Assembly (NCBI GenBank): GCA_023439185.1 | Contig: JAEXOR010000028.1 | Span: 1 to 64,000 of the forward strand | DNA length: 64,000 nucleotides | Reading direction: 5' to 3' | Source: Bacillota bacterium | GTDB taxonomy: Bacteria > Bacillota > Desulfotomaculia > Desulfotomaculales > Desulfallaceae | Shown here: positions 8,452 through 16,757 of the stretch, in pieces | Position numbering within the stretch: the stretch's first letter is position 1 | Layout: the number at the start of each line of letters is the position of its first letter | Program-made: the position numbers and the translations under genes | The notes under the pieces: model-generated | The model's input: the letters and a program-made list of their open reading frames with translations, nothing else | Told to the model about the DNA's origin: nothing | Databases searched by the model: none

Positions 8452-9445
8452 CTTCTCCTCCCCTGGCGATTACAATTTCACCGGCTTCGTCCAGGCGCCG
8501 GATAATCTGCACGATCCTTTGCTGTGAGTCCTCAACGTCTCTCAAACGGATGGGACCCATGTACTTAATTTCGTCCCGCAGCATATCGGAAGCCCGTTTG
8601 GACATGTTCTTAAAGATCCGTTCCTGAACGTCTTCGTTGGTCCCCCGCATGGCTCTGGCCAGATCCTTGGGATCCACCTCCCGGAGCACACGCTGGATGG
8701 AGGAGTCAGGCAGTTTGACAATATCTTCGAATACAAACAAGAGCTTGCGGATTTCCTCGGTGAGCTCGGGGTCGGATACCTCAAGCTCCTCCAAAATTGT
8801 TTTTTCCGTTCCCCGGTCCACCCGGTTAAGAATTTCCACCAGCGACTTGACGCCTCCGGAACTTTGCTGACTGGTTTCCAACACCGACAGTTTGCGTTCC
8901 AGGATATTTTCAACCTCGCGGGTCATTTCCGGCGACACGCGGTCGGTCATCGCTACCCGGCGGGCAATATCGCTTTGCTGTTCCGGACTGAGCGCCGAAA
9001 GCACCATTGACGCCTGCTCCGGATGCAGGTGGTTCAGGATCAGAGCGATAATCTGGGGGTGCTCGTCACGGATAAAAGACAGCAGATGTTTGGGATCTGT
9101 TTTGCGCAGCGAGCTGAAGGGGCGATTCTTAATGCTGTGCTGCACTTTATCCAGGATTTCCGCCGCTTTAAGGTCGCCCACGGCTTTCTGCAGCATATCC
9201 TTGGCATAGTCAATACCGCCCGCCATCAGGTACTCCCGGGCCTGGATCATCTGGGCGAATTCCTCCAGGACTTCGTTTTGAGTTTCCCTGGGGATGGTGT
9301 CCATCATGGTGATCTGCTGGGATATCTTTTCAATGTCGTCCTGGTGGAAGTTCTTTTTCAATAGATCCGCCGATATGTCGGAACCCAGTGAGATAAGCAG
9401 GATGGCGGTCTTTTGCAGTCCGGTCAGTTTTGTTATGCTGGGCAT
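8435..9445 (-). CDS. fliG: Flagellar motor switch protein FliG
   Basis: FliG is the rotor protein that contacts MotA and transmits torque and switching. The 336-residue sequence shows the three ARM-type parts: the N-terminal FliF-binding part (LTGLQKTAILLISLGSD), the EHPQ motif region (RDEHPQIIALILNHL, about residue 128) and the C-terminal torque helix (LPDSSIQRVLREVDPKDLARAMRG) with its conserved charged residues. Length is typical. It is 4 bp downstream of fliF and overlaps fliH. Confidence 0.97.
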   Translation of the reverse strand: MPSITKLTGLQKTAILLISLGSDISADLLKKNFHQDDIEKISQQITMMDTIPRETQNEVLEEFAQMIQAREYLMAGGIDYAKDMLQKAVGDLKAAEILDKVQHSIKNRPFSSLRKTDPKHLLSFIRDEHPQIIALILNHLHPEQASMVLSALSPEQQSDIARRVAMTDRVSPEMTREVENILERKLSVLETSQQSSGGVKSLVEILNRVDRGTEKTILEELEVSDPELTEEIRKLLFVFEDIVKLPDSSIQRVLREVDPKDLARAMRGTNEDVQERIFKNMSKRASDMLRDEIKYMGPIRLRDVEDSQQRIVQIIRRLDEAGEIVIARGGEDAIIA

Positions 9446-9449
9446 TGAT

Positions 9450-10988
9450 CTACTCCCTTAGCCAGACTTTTAACACTTCAACCACTTCGGCCGGTTTTTC
9501 TCTGCTGATCTGTTTGATTATTGAGCGGTAACCGGATTGCGGCTCATCAAGCGTAATCTGCTTTTGCTCGACCTTTTCTTCTTTGGTACGGCGCAGGGCT
9601 TCTTCTTCGGCTTCCAGCGCCAGCAGTTCCGCCCGGCGTCTGGCGGCCCGGCGCCGTAAAAACACCACCGCCAGGGCCAATAGCAGCAACGTCCCCAACA
9701 CTATACCCGCTATAGTCGGATTGACCGGCAACCCCGGAGTTACCGGGACAACATCCGGTTCGTCAAAGGACGGTATCGCGGATTCGTTGAAATTCATGCT
9801 GGAAACGGTAATCTGGTCGCCGCGCTGGGCGCTGTATCCCACCGCCGAGGCTACCACTTGCTGAATGGATTCCAGGTTGGGCGGCGAATAATTGCCGTCC
9901 AGCACCACCGATACCGACAGACTGCGAATGCTGCCCGGAGATTTTACGGTAATTTGCTGGGTGGTATCCACTTCATAATTAATGGTTTGCTGTTCTCTGG
10001 AATAACCGTTACCCGTGCCGGTATCGGCAAAGGGCATTGTATCCCCGGGCATTTCCGAATCCATGCCCGGAATGCCGCCGGTTGTCGCGGAAGTGCCGTC
10101 TTCAACCAGGGTTTGTTCGCTTAGCACGGCGCCGGGGCCGTGCTCGGTACGCACCGTTTCCTGGCGGTCAAAATCAAGGTCGGCGGTGATCATGGCTACT
10201 GCCCGGCCCGGACCGACAATACGGTTCAGCATTTGCTGGACCCGGTTTTCCAATTCCCGTTCATACTGCTTTTTAAGCTCATATTTTTCCAGGGCGGAAG
10301 CCGACAGTGTTTCTTCATTTTCCGGTTCAAGGTTGCTATTGAGCATATTGCCGTGCATGTCGATAATATGTACATTTTCCTGGTTGAGACCCTGGATGCT
10401 GCCCATAACCAGGCTTTGAATTCCCCGTACCTGATCGGCACTCAATGTGGTATTTGTTTTTAACTTCAGGGCTATCGACGCCGACGCCGTTACCTGATCG
10501 TCCAAAAAAACGCTTTCCCGGGGTAAAACAAGATGCACGCGGGCCTGTTCAACCTCGTCAAGCTGCACGATGGTACGGCGCAGTTCCTCCTGTAATGCCC
10601 GCTGGTACCCTACATGCTGCTCAAACTCAGTGATACCGAATTTTTTTTCGTCGAATAACTCAAATCCCAACCCGCTGTTGTGCAGAACTCCGGTACTGGC
10701 CATCTGGATCCGCATTTTGTACACCATATTCTCGGGAACCTCGATGGTCTTGCCGTTGTCGGCGAGCCGGTAAGGTGTATTGGCGTTTTCCAGTTCCTCA
10801 ATAATTTTACCGGCGTCAACCGGTTCAAGTTCAGTAAACAGTGGAGCGTAAGCAGGTCGTAAAACCATTTGGGCCAGAACGGCAATGGTGACCAGTATTA
10901 GCGCGCAGCCGGCGATAAGAGTTAATTTCTGCGACTGCTTCAGTGACTGCCACCATTGTCGCGGCCGATCCAGCATTCCGCTGCTCAT
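9450..10988 (-). CDS. fliF: Flagellar MS-ring protein FliF
   Basis: FliF builds the membrane MS ring. The 512-residue protein has the expected two membrane segments, at about residues 25-46 (LIAGCALILVTIAVLAQMVL) and about 420-445. Between them is a large periplasmic-side domain with the YscJ/FliF motif (ELEPVDAGKIIEELENANTPYRL...ARVHLVLP), and the charged C-terminal tail binds FliG. The gene starts the FliF-FliG-FliH module. The Shine-Dalgarno match is weak. Identification is secure from the RBM domain sequence and gene order. Confidence 0.96.
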   Translation of the reverse strand: MSSGMLDRPRQWWQSLKQSQKLTLIAGCALILVTIAVLAQMVLRPAYAPLFTELEPVDAGKIIEELENANTPYRLADNGKTIEVPENMVYKMRIQMASTGVLHNSGLGFELFDEKKFGITEFEQHVGYQRALQEELRRTIVQLDEVEQARVHLVLPRESVFLDDQVTASASIALKLKTNTTLSADQVRGIQSLVMGSIQGLNQENVHIIDMHGNMLNSNLEPENEETLSASALEKYELKKQYERELENRVQQMLNRIVGPGRAVAMITADLDFDRQETVRTEHGPGAVLSEQTLVEDGTSATTGGIPGMDSEMPGDTMPFADTGTGNGYSREQQTINYEVDTTQQITVKSPGSIRSLSVSVVLDGNYSPPNLESIQQVVASAVGYSAQRGDQITVSSMNFNESAIPSFDEPDVVPVTPGLPVNPTIAGIVLGTLLLLALAVVFLRRRAARRRAELLALEAEEEALRRTKEEKVEQKQITLDEPQSGYRSIIKQISREKPAEVVEVLKVWLRE

Positions 10989-11061
10989 TTAACCACGCCT
11001 TCAATAAGCTGTATTTGAAATTGCTGATTAATTAAAGTCAGGTTTTTAATTTACAACTTTT

Positions 11062-11355
11062 TTACACCTGCATCCGGGATAGTTCCTGATAAGCTTCAAC
11101 CAGTTTATTGCGTACTTCCACGGCCAGCTGCATGGAAAGTCTGGCTTCCTCCATCGCGATCATTACGGTGTGCAGATCCTGGACTTCTCCGGTCAGGAAT
11201 TTTTGCACATTTCCATTGGCATTTAATTGACTGGTATTTAAGTCGTTAATGGCTTTGTCGAAGAGTTCCTTAAATGAACCGTCGCTTGAGCTGACGGAAG
11301 CGGTTTTAGGCGCCGCCGCGCTTTGCACCGGCAGGGCTACAGGCATTATTTGCAT
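11062..11355 (-). CDS. fliE: Flagellar hook-basal body protein FliE
   Basis: FliE links the MS ring to the proximal rod. The small size (97 residues) and the C-terminal pattern DLHTVMIAMEEARLSMQLAVEVRNKLVEAYQELSRMQV fit the family closely. The gene occupies the canonical place between flgC and fliF, preceded by AAAGGAGAAACC. Nothing unusual was seen. Confidence 0.94.
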   Translation of the reverse strand: MQIMPVALPVQSAAAPKTASVSSSDGSFKELFDKAINDLNTSQLNANGNVQKFLTGEVQDLHTVMIAMEEARLSMQLAVEVRNKLVEAYQELSRMQV

Positions 11356-11379
11356 TCCGGTTTCTCCTTTGCAAGTTTT

Positions 11380-11820
11380 TTACCGGCCCATCTCAAGGGC
11401 TGAAAGATACATGCTTTTGGCAGCCTCCAGGGTGGTTACGTTTGCTTCATACGCCCTGGTGGCGGAAATTAAATTAACCATTTCATTAAGAATGTTGATA
11501 TTGGGGTAGGCTACATACCCTGTATCGGGATTGGCATGAGGATGGCCGGGATCATATACAAGACGCGGTTCATTATTGTCATTAACCAAATGTGAGACTT
11601 TGACCCCTCCGCCGACGGCCTTTGCACCTGCGTCGGCCAGCAGCTTTTGCCTGAGCAGCTCCTGAAAAACCGGTACCTGGCGCCGGTACGGTTGGTTTTG
11701 GGGATCTCCGGGTGTGCCGGTGCTGTTGACATTGGCCACGTTATTGGCGATTAAATCAGCCCAGTAACGGTTGGCGGTCATACCTGAAGCGCTAATGCCG
11801 AAACTGTCAAACAAGCTCAT
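11380..11820 (-). CDS. flgC: Flagellar basal-body rod protein FlgC
   Basis: This is a proximal rod subunit exported by the flagellar type III system. The 146-residue product has the FlgC N-terminus (FGISASGMTANRYWADLIANNVANVNSTGTP) and the C-terminal rod motif (VNLISATRAYEANVTTLEAAKSMYLSALEMG). It is packed 1 bp after flgB and 24 bp before fliE. Length and sequence are ordinary for the family. Confidence 0.95.
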   Translation of the reverse strand: MSLFDSFGISASGMTANRYWADLIANNVANVNSTGTPGDPQNQPYRRQVPVFQELLRQKLLADAGAKAVGGGVKVSHLVNDNNEPRLVYDPGHPHANPDTGYVAYPNINILNEMVNLISATRAYEANVTTLEAAKSMYLSALEMGR

Positions 11821-11821
11821 A

Positions 11822-12232
11822 CTACCTGCCTCCCTTAATCACATAGCTCAGTGAATTGCCCCGGTCGCTTTTAACCCTGGCGGCAAACTGGTACATCAAA
11901 GTGTTGGCGGCCAAATTAACCATTTCCTCGTCCAGGTCCACGTTGTTCAGGCCGGCTTTCATGGAAGTGCCTTCGGTTTTGATCACTTCCGGCGCCAATT
12001 CTTCGAGCTTGTCCGGTCCGCCCCCGCCAATGTGACGTTTATTTGTGGTTTTCATCCCCATGGAGTTACCGTCCAACGCGGCCTTAAGTTGATGCTGGAA
12101 GTTGACTGCGGATTTTTTAAAACCGGGGGTATTGACATTGGCGATATTATCTGCAATTACCTGCTGCCTTAAAGTGCCGGCGTCCATTTGTTTAATCAGG
12201 ATGGTATTAATGTCATCATTGAAAATTTTCAC
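11822..12232 (-). CDS. flgB: Flagellar basal-body rod protein FlgB
   Basis: This proximal rod subunit is the first gene of the early flagellar operon. The 136-residue product has the family motif ADNIANVNTPGFKKSAVNF and the C-terminal EEMVNLAANTLMYQFAARV. I chose the GTG at 12232 because GGAGGGTTTTTA precedes it with good spacing; an in-frame ATG 14 codons upstream lacks a ribosome binding site and would add non-homologous residues. Expression should depend on the riboswitch and terminator in the leader. Confidence 0.93.
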   Translation of the reverse strand: MKIFNDDINTILIKQMDAGTLRQQVIADNIANVNTPGFKKSAVNFQHQLKAALDGNSMGMKTTNKRHIGGGGPDKLEELAPEVIKTEGTSMKAGLNNVDLDEEMVNLAANTLMYQFAARVKSDRGNSLSYVIKGGR

Positions 12233-12340
12233 TAAAAACCCTCCACAAGAAAATATATCCATTGCATTATGCAAAAATTCAACATATTTCTACTTATTCC
12301 TGCACAAAAATGGTGTTTATAGCAAATTTAATTTAAACTT

Positions 12341-12389
12341 AAAAAATAAAAAGAAAGCCACAAGTGACCTTCCATAAGTAATCCACTTG
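12341..12389 (-). terminator. Intrinsic terminator hairpin in the flgB leader (riboswitch expression platform)
   Basis: Read on the minus strand, CAAGTG at 12389-12384 pairs with CACTTG at 12366-12361. A U-rich run (TTTCTTTTTATTTTTT) follows within 12 bases. The hairpin starts exactly at the 3' end of the riboswitch aptamer and ends about 110 nt before flgB, so it fits an attenuator that decides whether the early flagellar operon is transcribed. The six-base stem is short, and the loop contains GAAGGT, which is complementary to ACCTTC at the 5' edge of the aptamer; this may form the alternative fold. Confidence 0.6.
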
Positions 12390-12500
12390 CAACCTGACGA
12401 TCATAGCCCCGCGCTTGACTGAAAGATTAATCTGTCCTGTGGCGGCCTTAGACTCACGGCTTTGCGCCCCCGGCTTTCACCGGGTTTGCCCTTCGTGAAG
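12383..12500 (-). promoter_or_regulatory. Cyclic-di-GMP class I (GEMM-I) riboswitch
   Basis: The minus strand holds the GEMM-I consensus in order. AAGGGCAAACC is followed by a stem capped by a GAAA tetraloop (CCCGG-T-GAAA-G-CCGGG). Then come GGCGCAAAGCC, GTCTAAGGCC, a second GC-rich arm (GCC...GGGGC), and the closing GTCAGGTTGCAAG. These are the diagnostic conserved segments of the class that binds c-di-GMP. It lies in the leader of the early flagellar operon, the same location as the known Clostridioides difficile riboswitch before flgB. Whether ligand turns the operon on or off cannot be settled by eye. Confidence 0.9.
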
Positions 12501-12531
12501 GTATTTATTTAAATATATCAAAATCTAGTTA

Positions 12532-12560
12532 ATTATATAGTATAAATTGTAAAATTTCAA
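12532..12560 (-). promoter_or_regulatory. Sigma-A promoter of the early flagellar operon
   Basis: On the minus strand TTGAAA (12560-12555) is followed by exactly 17 bases and TATAAT (12537-12532), within an AT-rich stretch. Transcription would start near 12525, giving a leader of about 290 nt that contains the complete riboswitch and terminator before flgB. Confidence 0.8.
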
Positions 12561-12650
12561 CAGAATTTTTGTTAAAATAATGAAATAAACAAAATTTTTT
12601 AGAATTTTGGTACTTTGTGATACTTTTCAAATTTAATGCTCATAATAAAA

Positions 12651-12681
12651 TAAAAAAGCCGGGCTTTTTGCCAAGCCCGGC
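12651..12681 (-). terminator. Rho-independent terminator after flaG
   Basis: GCCGGGCTT...AAGCCCGGC is a near-perfect stem (12658-12681), followed on the minus strand by TTTTTTATTTT. It ends the fliD-fliS-fliT-flaG transcript 15 bp after the flaG stop and separates it from the flgB promoter. Confidence 0.88.
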
Positions 12682-12695
12682 CATAAAAACACTAT

Positions 12696-13058
12696 TTAGA
12701 TTAATTTATCAATAATCAGCCCCAGCATTTCTTTAAAGTAGGCTACCATATCCAAAGTTTTTTCCGGCGGTATTTCCCTAACCACGCTTCCGTCTTCACT
12801 ATTTAACACTTTAACCATTATTTCGCCGCTTTTTTCATGAATTTCAAACCGCAGATTGGTGTAATACACCCGCATAGTGTTGTTCAGTTGTTCTACCGCC
12901 TGTTCCAGTTTTTCCCGGAGGATTTCCGGGCTTTTTTGCCCGGTGTCGGCTGTTGGCGATAGCCGTGTTGCTTTTTCACCCGGGCCGGTACGCAGCTTCG
13001 GCGTCTTATTGTTTTCCGAGCCTGCCATAGTGCCCGGCATGATGCTTTCAACACGCAT
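12696..13058 (-). CDS. flaG: FlaG-family flagellar protein
   Basis: The 120-residue protein has a disordered N-terminal half and the FlaG C-terminal domain (LNNTMRVYYTNLRFEIHEKSGEIMVKVLNSEDGSVVREIPPEKTLDMVAYFKEMLG). FlaG proteins influence filament length and sit next to fliD. It is the last gene of the fliD operon here. RBS GGAGGTGTAAATA precedes the ATG. Confidence 0.9.
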   Translation of the reverse strand: MRVESIMPGTMAGSENNKTPKLRTGPGEKATRLSPTADTGQKSPEILREKLEQAVEQLNNTMRVYYTNLRFEIHEKSGEIMVKVLNSEDGSVVREIPPEKTLDMVAYFKEMLGLIIDKLI

Positions 13059-13078
13059 TATTTACACCTCCGCGGGGG

Positions 13079-13456
13079 TTATCTTTGCTTGTTTACAAAA
13101 TAACTGTGCGCCGTCCCGGCGTTGTTCCGGTAAGCAGTTTCAGTGCGCCTGGCCGTCTGCAGTTCATTAATGGATTTAATAGTATCGCTGAGGTTTTGTT
13201 TCATTAATTCATTAATTTCCGTGTCCAGTACCCGGATCTGCTGCAGGTATTGCCTGGCAACCAGTTCCAGACCGGTCGGGACGACTGCATTGCCGGCTGC
13301 GGTAATATGATCGTCTAATAGATCCACTTGGGCGATAACCGCTTGTTTGGCGTCCAGCAGCTCGGTGAAGCGCTCCATGTTTTTTCCCGTCAGCGCTTGC
13401 TTCTGCAGAGCCGTGAGCCTGAGGAACTCCTTTAACAAGGAGTTCTTTTTTTCCAT
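13079..13456 (-). CDS. FliT-like flagellar export chaperone
   Basis: The product has 125 residues, all predicted helical, with leucine/lysine-rich heptads and an N-terminus reminiscent of FliT/FlgN chaperones (LLKEFLRLTALQKQALTGKNMERFTELLDAKQAVI). Its position directly after fliS supports a FliT role, holding FliD before export. I placed the start at 13456 because GGAG precedes it, while the ATG 5 codons upstream lacks one. FlgN is a possible alternative family, but a separate flgN lies at 30.6 kb. Confidence 0.68.
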   Translation of the reverse strand: MEKKNSLLKEFLRLTALQKQALTGKNMERFTELLDAKQAVIAQVDLLDDHITAAGNAVVPTGLELVARQYLQQIRVLDTEINELMKQNLSDTIKSINELQTARRTETAYRNNAGTAHSYFVNKQR

Positions 13457-13478
13457 TATCTCCACGCGCATACGATTT

Positions 13479-13868
13479 TTAACCGGCCCGGGTCTGCATG
13501 CGGGCTTGCCGTACGGCTTCCTGCCAAGTGTCTCTCAGTTCTTCGGCCAAGGTCAAAACTTCCCGCAGCAGAGCGGCATCTTTTTGAGTATTGGCCTGCA
13601 TCAATTGGCGGAGTATGAAATCATACAAACTGCCGAGTTGATTGGAGATGGCAATTCCTTTATCCAGGGTGTCGGTCAGGTGGCTGTATATCTCCTGAGC
13701 TTTGACGATGGCATTGTGCGCATTCTCCACTTCCCTATTTTCAATGCACTCGATGCCCTGGCGAATAAACCGCACCCCGCCGCTGTACAGCATCTGCGTA
13801 AGTTCTTCCGGAGGTGCGCTAACGACCGCGTTTTGCTGGTATTGCTGGTAAGGGTTAAATGTAGCCAT
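13479..13868 (-). CDS. fliS: Flagellar export chaperone FliS
   Basis: FliS binds the flagellin C-terminus and prevents premature polymerisation; in Firmicutes it also forms a partner with FliW/CsrA control. The 129-residue sequence shows the family motifs YQQNAVVSAPPEELTQMLYSGGVRFIRQG and LDKGIAISNQLGSLYDFILRQL. It follows fliD by 17 bp with RBS AGGAGGTTTTAAAAC. Confidence 0.94.
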   Translation of the reverse strand: MATFNPYQQYQQNAVVSAPPEELTQMLYSGGVRFIRQGIECIENREVENAHNAIVKAQEIYSHLTDTLDKGIAISNQLGSLYDFILRQLMQANTQKDAALLREVLTLAEELRDTWQEAVRQARMQTRAG

Positions 13869-13885
13869 GTTTTAAAACCTCCTAT

Positions 13886-16087
13886 TTACTGCTGGCTGTA
13901 CATGTTGAATTGTTGAGAAAGCCAGGCGCTTTGGGTATTCAGCCGCTGGATGGCCTGCTCCATGGCGGTGAACTGGCGCCAGTAACGGTTTTCAATTTGC
14001 AGCAGGCGGTTCTCCCAATTGTCTATCCGGTTGTCTATGTCGCTTAATCTCTTGCCGATCAGGCTATTGTCCACCAACGCATACTCATTGTAACTGCCGG
14101 CTTGATCGATGATTCGATTCATGCCGTTGGTGATATCATCATACAGCCGCTGGGCGATGCCCTTTTCGCTGTAATTATCCGAACTTTTGGTGAAGAGATC
14201 CATTACCGCTTCCGGGTTTTTCTGCAGCGCCTCGCGCAGTTTGGTTTCATTAACTTCCAATTTGGCGCTCATGTAATCGGCGGTTGTTGCGATACCTATG
14301 TCCGCCAGTGCGTTATAAGCGCTGTCCAGACCGGGCACCACGCCGGACATGGCTTGCCGCAGGCGGCTGGCCAGGCTGGATAGAAAAGTGTCGTTGCGCA
14401 ATATGCCGCTGCGGGCTTTATCTTCCCATTTTTTAATTTGCTCTTCGGAAAGCTGCTCCCGCTGCTCGTTGGTAAGGGGCGGGTAATCGGCATATTTTTT
14501 TTCATACAACAGATCTGTTATGGTATCCACGATGGAATTGTACTGTTCGACAAAGCCCGTCACCTGTTCAAACAAGGCGTCGGTGTCCCGCTGGACGGTT
14601 ACGGTTACGGCGGATGCACTGGTGTTATGCAAAGTATAGGCAACGCCGTTTAAGGTGAACTGGTTGCCGGCATAGTCATTGATTTCCATACCGTCCACCG
14701 TTACGCGGGCGTTGCGGCCGTCTCCGGCAACGGCGCCCTTCACTGTTTTGGGGCCGTCGTCTCCGTCGGGAAAATCATTCAGGTCCGAGGTATCCAACGT
14801 ACCGGTGCCGTCGGTTAGTTTTAATAATTGTGACAGTGTGGTGTCGGTTATTTTTAAATGCTGGTTTTCCCCGGTTGCGCTGGTGGACAGGAAAAAACGG
14901 TCCAATGTGGCATCGTAGGAGGCCTGCACATGCCACTTTTTCCCGCCGGTCACGGTGGCTGAAACGGCGTTGCTTATTCCCGCCCCGGTGGAAGTCAGCC
15001 GTAATTCACCGGTGTCGCTTCTGACCCACGACGCACCCGTAGGGGCGTTTTCCGCGGCGATGGCGGCCACAATTTTATCGGCGGTGTCGAACGCCGCGTC
15101 CGAGAGATCATAAATGTAATCGGCGCCCAGCGCCGTTTTGGCTGCGTCTGCGTTGGCGTAAGTTCCTGCCGAGCTATCCCATAAAGCTATTTTTTTATCC
15201 CCGGCGGTGATGGTCAATCCCTCAACCAAAGCGTCATCGACCAGCCTGATTTCCTGAACCTGGGGTTTATACCACGTTACCTTTAATTCACCATTACCGG
15301 CTTTGGTCCACGACGCGCCGTCAGGGGCGGTTTCCGTAGCGATGGCGGCCGCAATTTTATCGGCGGTGTTGAATGCCTCGTTTGAGAGGTCATAAATATA
15401 ATCGGCGCCCAAGGCCGCTTTGGCCGCGTCTGCGTTGGCGTAGGTTCCCGCCGTGCTGTCCCATAAAGCTATTTTTTTATCCCCGACAGTTATGGTATGT
15501 CCCTCAAACAAATCATCATCAACCAGCGTAATTATCTGAACATGGTCTACCCCGGTTGCCTTTTGGGTAGTGTTTAAAGAAACACCGGCGGCATTATGTT
15601 TATTAATGCGGTTTAAAACACTGTTAATACTCTCCGAACCGGCGTCGAACTTGAAAACTACGTCGTTAATCTCCAGCTCAATCAATCCATGGTCGGTGCC
15701 AAACTGGCTGTTCAGGGTGGTAAGGTTTTTTGACGAGCCCAGGGCTGTTCCGCTGGTAACCGAGGCGCCCCTGGCCAATTGGGATACCAGTATGGTATGC
15801 TGCCCGTCCAGGGCGTTGGCATTGGCGGACGTAGTAACAATGCTTTCGTTGGATGAGGATACTCTTCTAGCCAGATAAGTGGATTGCAGCCGCATGTTGA
15901 AAACCTGGTCTCTGAAGGAACGTAAAGCAACGTTTATATTCCGGTAAGCTTCCTGCCGCCACTCCAGGATCTGCCGGTTCTGCTGCAGCTTGTCCACTGG
16001 TATCCGATGGGCCCGCATCAGGTCCTTGACAATCGACTCGGTATCTATACCACTGGCCAGTCCGGCAATGCGCAGGTTGGATAGCAT
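13886..16087 (-). CDS. fliD: Flagellar filament capping protein FliD, enlarged by an internal duplication
   Basis: FliD forms the filament-tip cap and can act as an adhesin. The N-terminal D0 part (LRIAGLASGIDTESIVKDLM) and the C-terminal half (INDYAGNQFTLNGVAYTLHNT...GIAQRLYDDITNGMNRIIDQAGS...QFTAMEQAIQRLNTQSAWLSQQF) are typical. With 733 residues it is much longer than the roughly 500 of Bacillus. Extra length comes from two adjacent modules of about 90 residues (184-273 and 278-366) that are about 80 percent alike by eye. Both contain KKIALWDS, AGTYANADAAK, ALGADYIYDLS and ADKI. They sit in the surface-exposed region. Confidence 0.93.
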   Translation of the reverse strand: MLSNLRIAGLASGIDTESIVKDLMRAHRIPVDKLQQNRQILEWRQEAYRNINVALRSFRDQVFNMRLQSTYLARRVSSSNESIVTTSANANALDGQHTILVSQLARGASVTSGTALGSSKNLTTLNSQFGTDHGLIELEINDVVFKFDAGSESINSVLNRINKHNAAGVSLNTTQKATGVDHVQIITLVDDDLFEGHTITVGDKKIALWDSTAGTYANADAAKAALGADYIYDLSNEAFNTADKIAAAIATETAPDGASWTKAGNGELKVTWYKPQVQEIRLVDDALVEGLTITAGDKKIALWDSSAGTYANADAAKTALGADYIYDLSDAAFDTADKIVAAIAAENAPTGASWVRSDTGELRLTSTGAGISNAVSATVTGGKKWHVQASYDATLDRFFLSTSATGENQHLKITDTTLSQLLKLTDGTGTLDTSDLNDFPDGDDGPKTVKGAVAGDGRNARVTVDGMEINDYAGNQFTLNGVAYTLHNTSASAVTVTVQRDTDALFEQVTGFVEQYNSIVDTITDLLYEKKYADYPPLTNEQREQLSEEQIKKWEDKARSGILRNDTFLSSLASRLRQAMSGVVPGLDSAYNALADIGIATTADYMSAKLEVNETKLREALQKNPEAVMDLFTKSSDNYSEKGIAQRLYDDITNGMNRIIDQAGSYNEYALVDNSLIGKRLSDIDNRIDNWENRLLQIENRYWRQFTAMEQAIQRLNTQSAWLSQQFNMYSQQ

Positions 16088-16129
16088 CGGAGATCACGCC
16101 TTTCGAAAAGCTGGGGTATTCTGCATTAA

Positions 16130-16156
16130 TAATCGGCAATAACAAACAAAACTTTA
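16130..16156 (-). promoter_or_regulatory. Sigma-28 (SigD/FliA) promoter of the fliD operon
   Basis: On the minus strand TAAA (16156-16153), 15 bases, then GCCGATTA (16137-16130) match the flagellar sigma-28 consensus TAAA-N15-GCCGATAA except for one position. The fliD start lies about 45 bp downstream. Confidence 0.85.
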
Positions 16157-16180
16157 TCCCATGGTCTTTGGTATGTTTGT

Positions 16181-16191
16181 TATGGTATAAT
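16181..16191 (+). promoter_or_regulatory. Possible extended -10 promoter for mntA-hepT
   Basis: ATGG-TATAAT provides a TGn extended -10 element on the plus strand, divergent from the sigma-28 promoter of fliD and about 130 bp before the mntA start. No good -35 box is visible, so this is tentative. Confidence 0.35.
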
Positions 16192-16322
16192 AAGGAAAAC
16201 ACGTGTAATCACTGGTAGGAAAGGCGCCCCTGATTTAGTGGTAAAATATTGTCGCCATCAACGAGTAAATATGATAAAGTTGAAAAAAGCAGAATGTATT
16301 ACAAGCATGGAGTGTGTTATTA

Positions 16323-16754
16323 GTGGGTAAAACAGATAGATTAAAAGAAATTTGTCAACATAATGGTATTATTCTGGCTTATCTTTTTGGTTCCCAAGCG
16401 CAAAATGGTTATAACATTATAAAAGGTAACAGAGCATTGTCCACGGATCATTTTGCAGACTTGGACCTGGGTATTGTATTGGATGATGAAGACAGGTTAA
16501 CAGGTTCCATGTATAAACTACATTCCGCCATATATAATGAATTAGATGAATTGTTTCTGCCGCTGCAATTGGATTTGGTTTTTTTACAGGAAACCCATTC
16601 AGTATTTCAGTTTGAAGCAATTAAAGGAATTTGTATTTACGAAGTTAATGAGAGCACAAGAGATGCTTACGAGGATAGAATATTGGCCAGAGCCGCTGAC
16701 TTTCGCTGGATGCTGGAACAGTATTACAGGGAGAGACTGGAGGGGCTGGGATAG
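16323..16754 (+). CDS. mntA: MntA-type nucleotidyltransferase antitoxin
   Basis: The protein (143 residues) has the minimal nucleotidyltransferase fold: a GS motif (LFGSQA), a DxD motif (FADLDLGIVL) and a later Asp (LQLDLVFL). MntA antitoxins AMPylate the HepT toxin. The distance between GS and DxD is 21 residues rather than the usual 10, with an inserted loop. I placed the start at GTG 16323, 10 bp after GGAG; a GTG three codons earlier is too close to that site. It is followed 3 bp later by hepT, the standard pair order. Confidence 0.8.
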   Translation: MGKTDRLKEICQHNGIILAYLFGSQAQNGYNIIKGNRALSTDHFADLDLGIVLDDEDRLTGSMYKLHSAIYNELDELFLPLQLDLVFLQETHSVFQFEAIKGICIYEVNESTRDAYEDRILARAADFRWMLEQYYRERLEGLG

Positions 16755-16757
16755 TCC

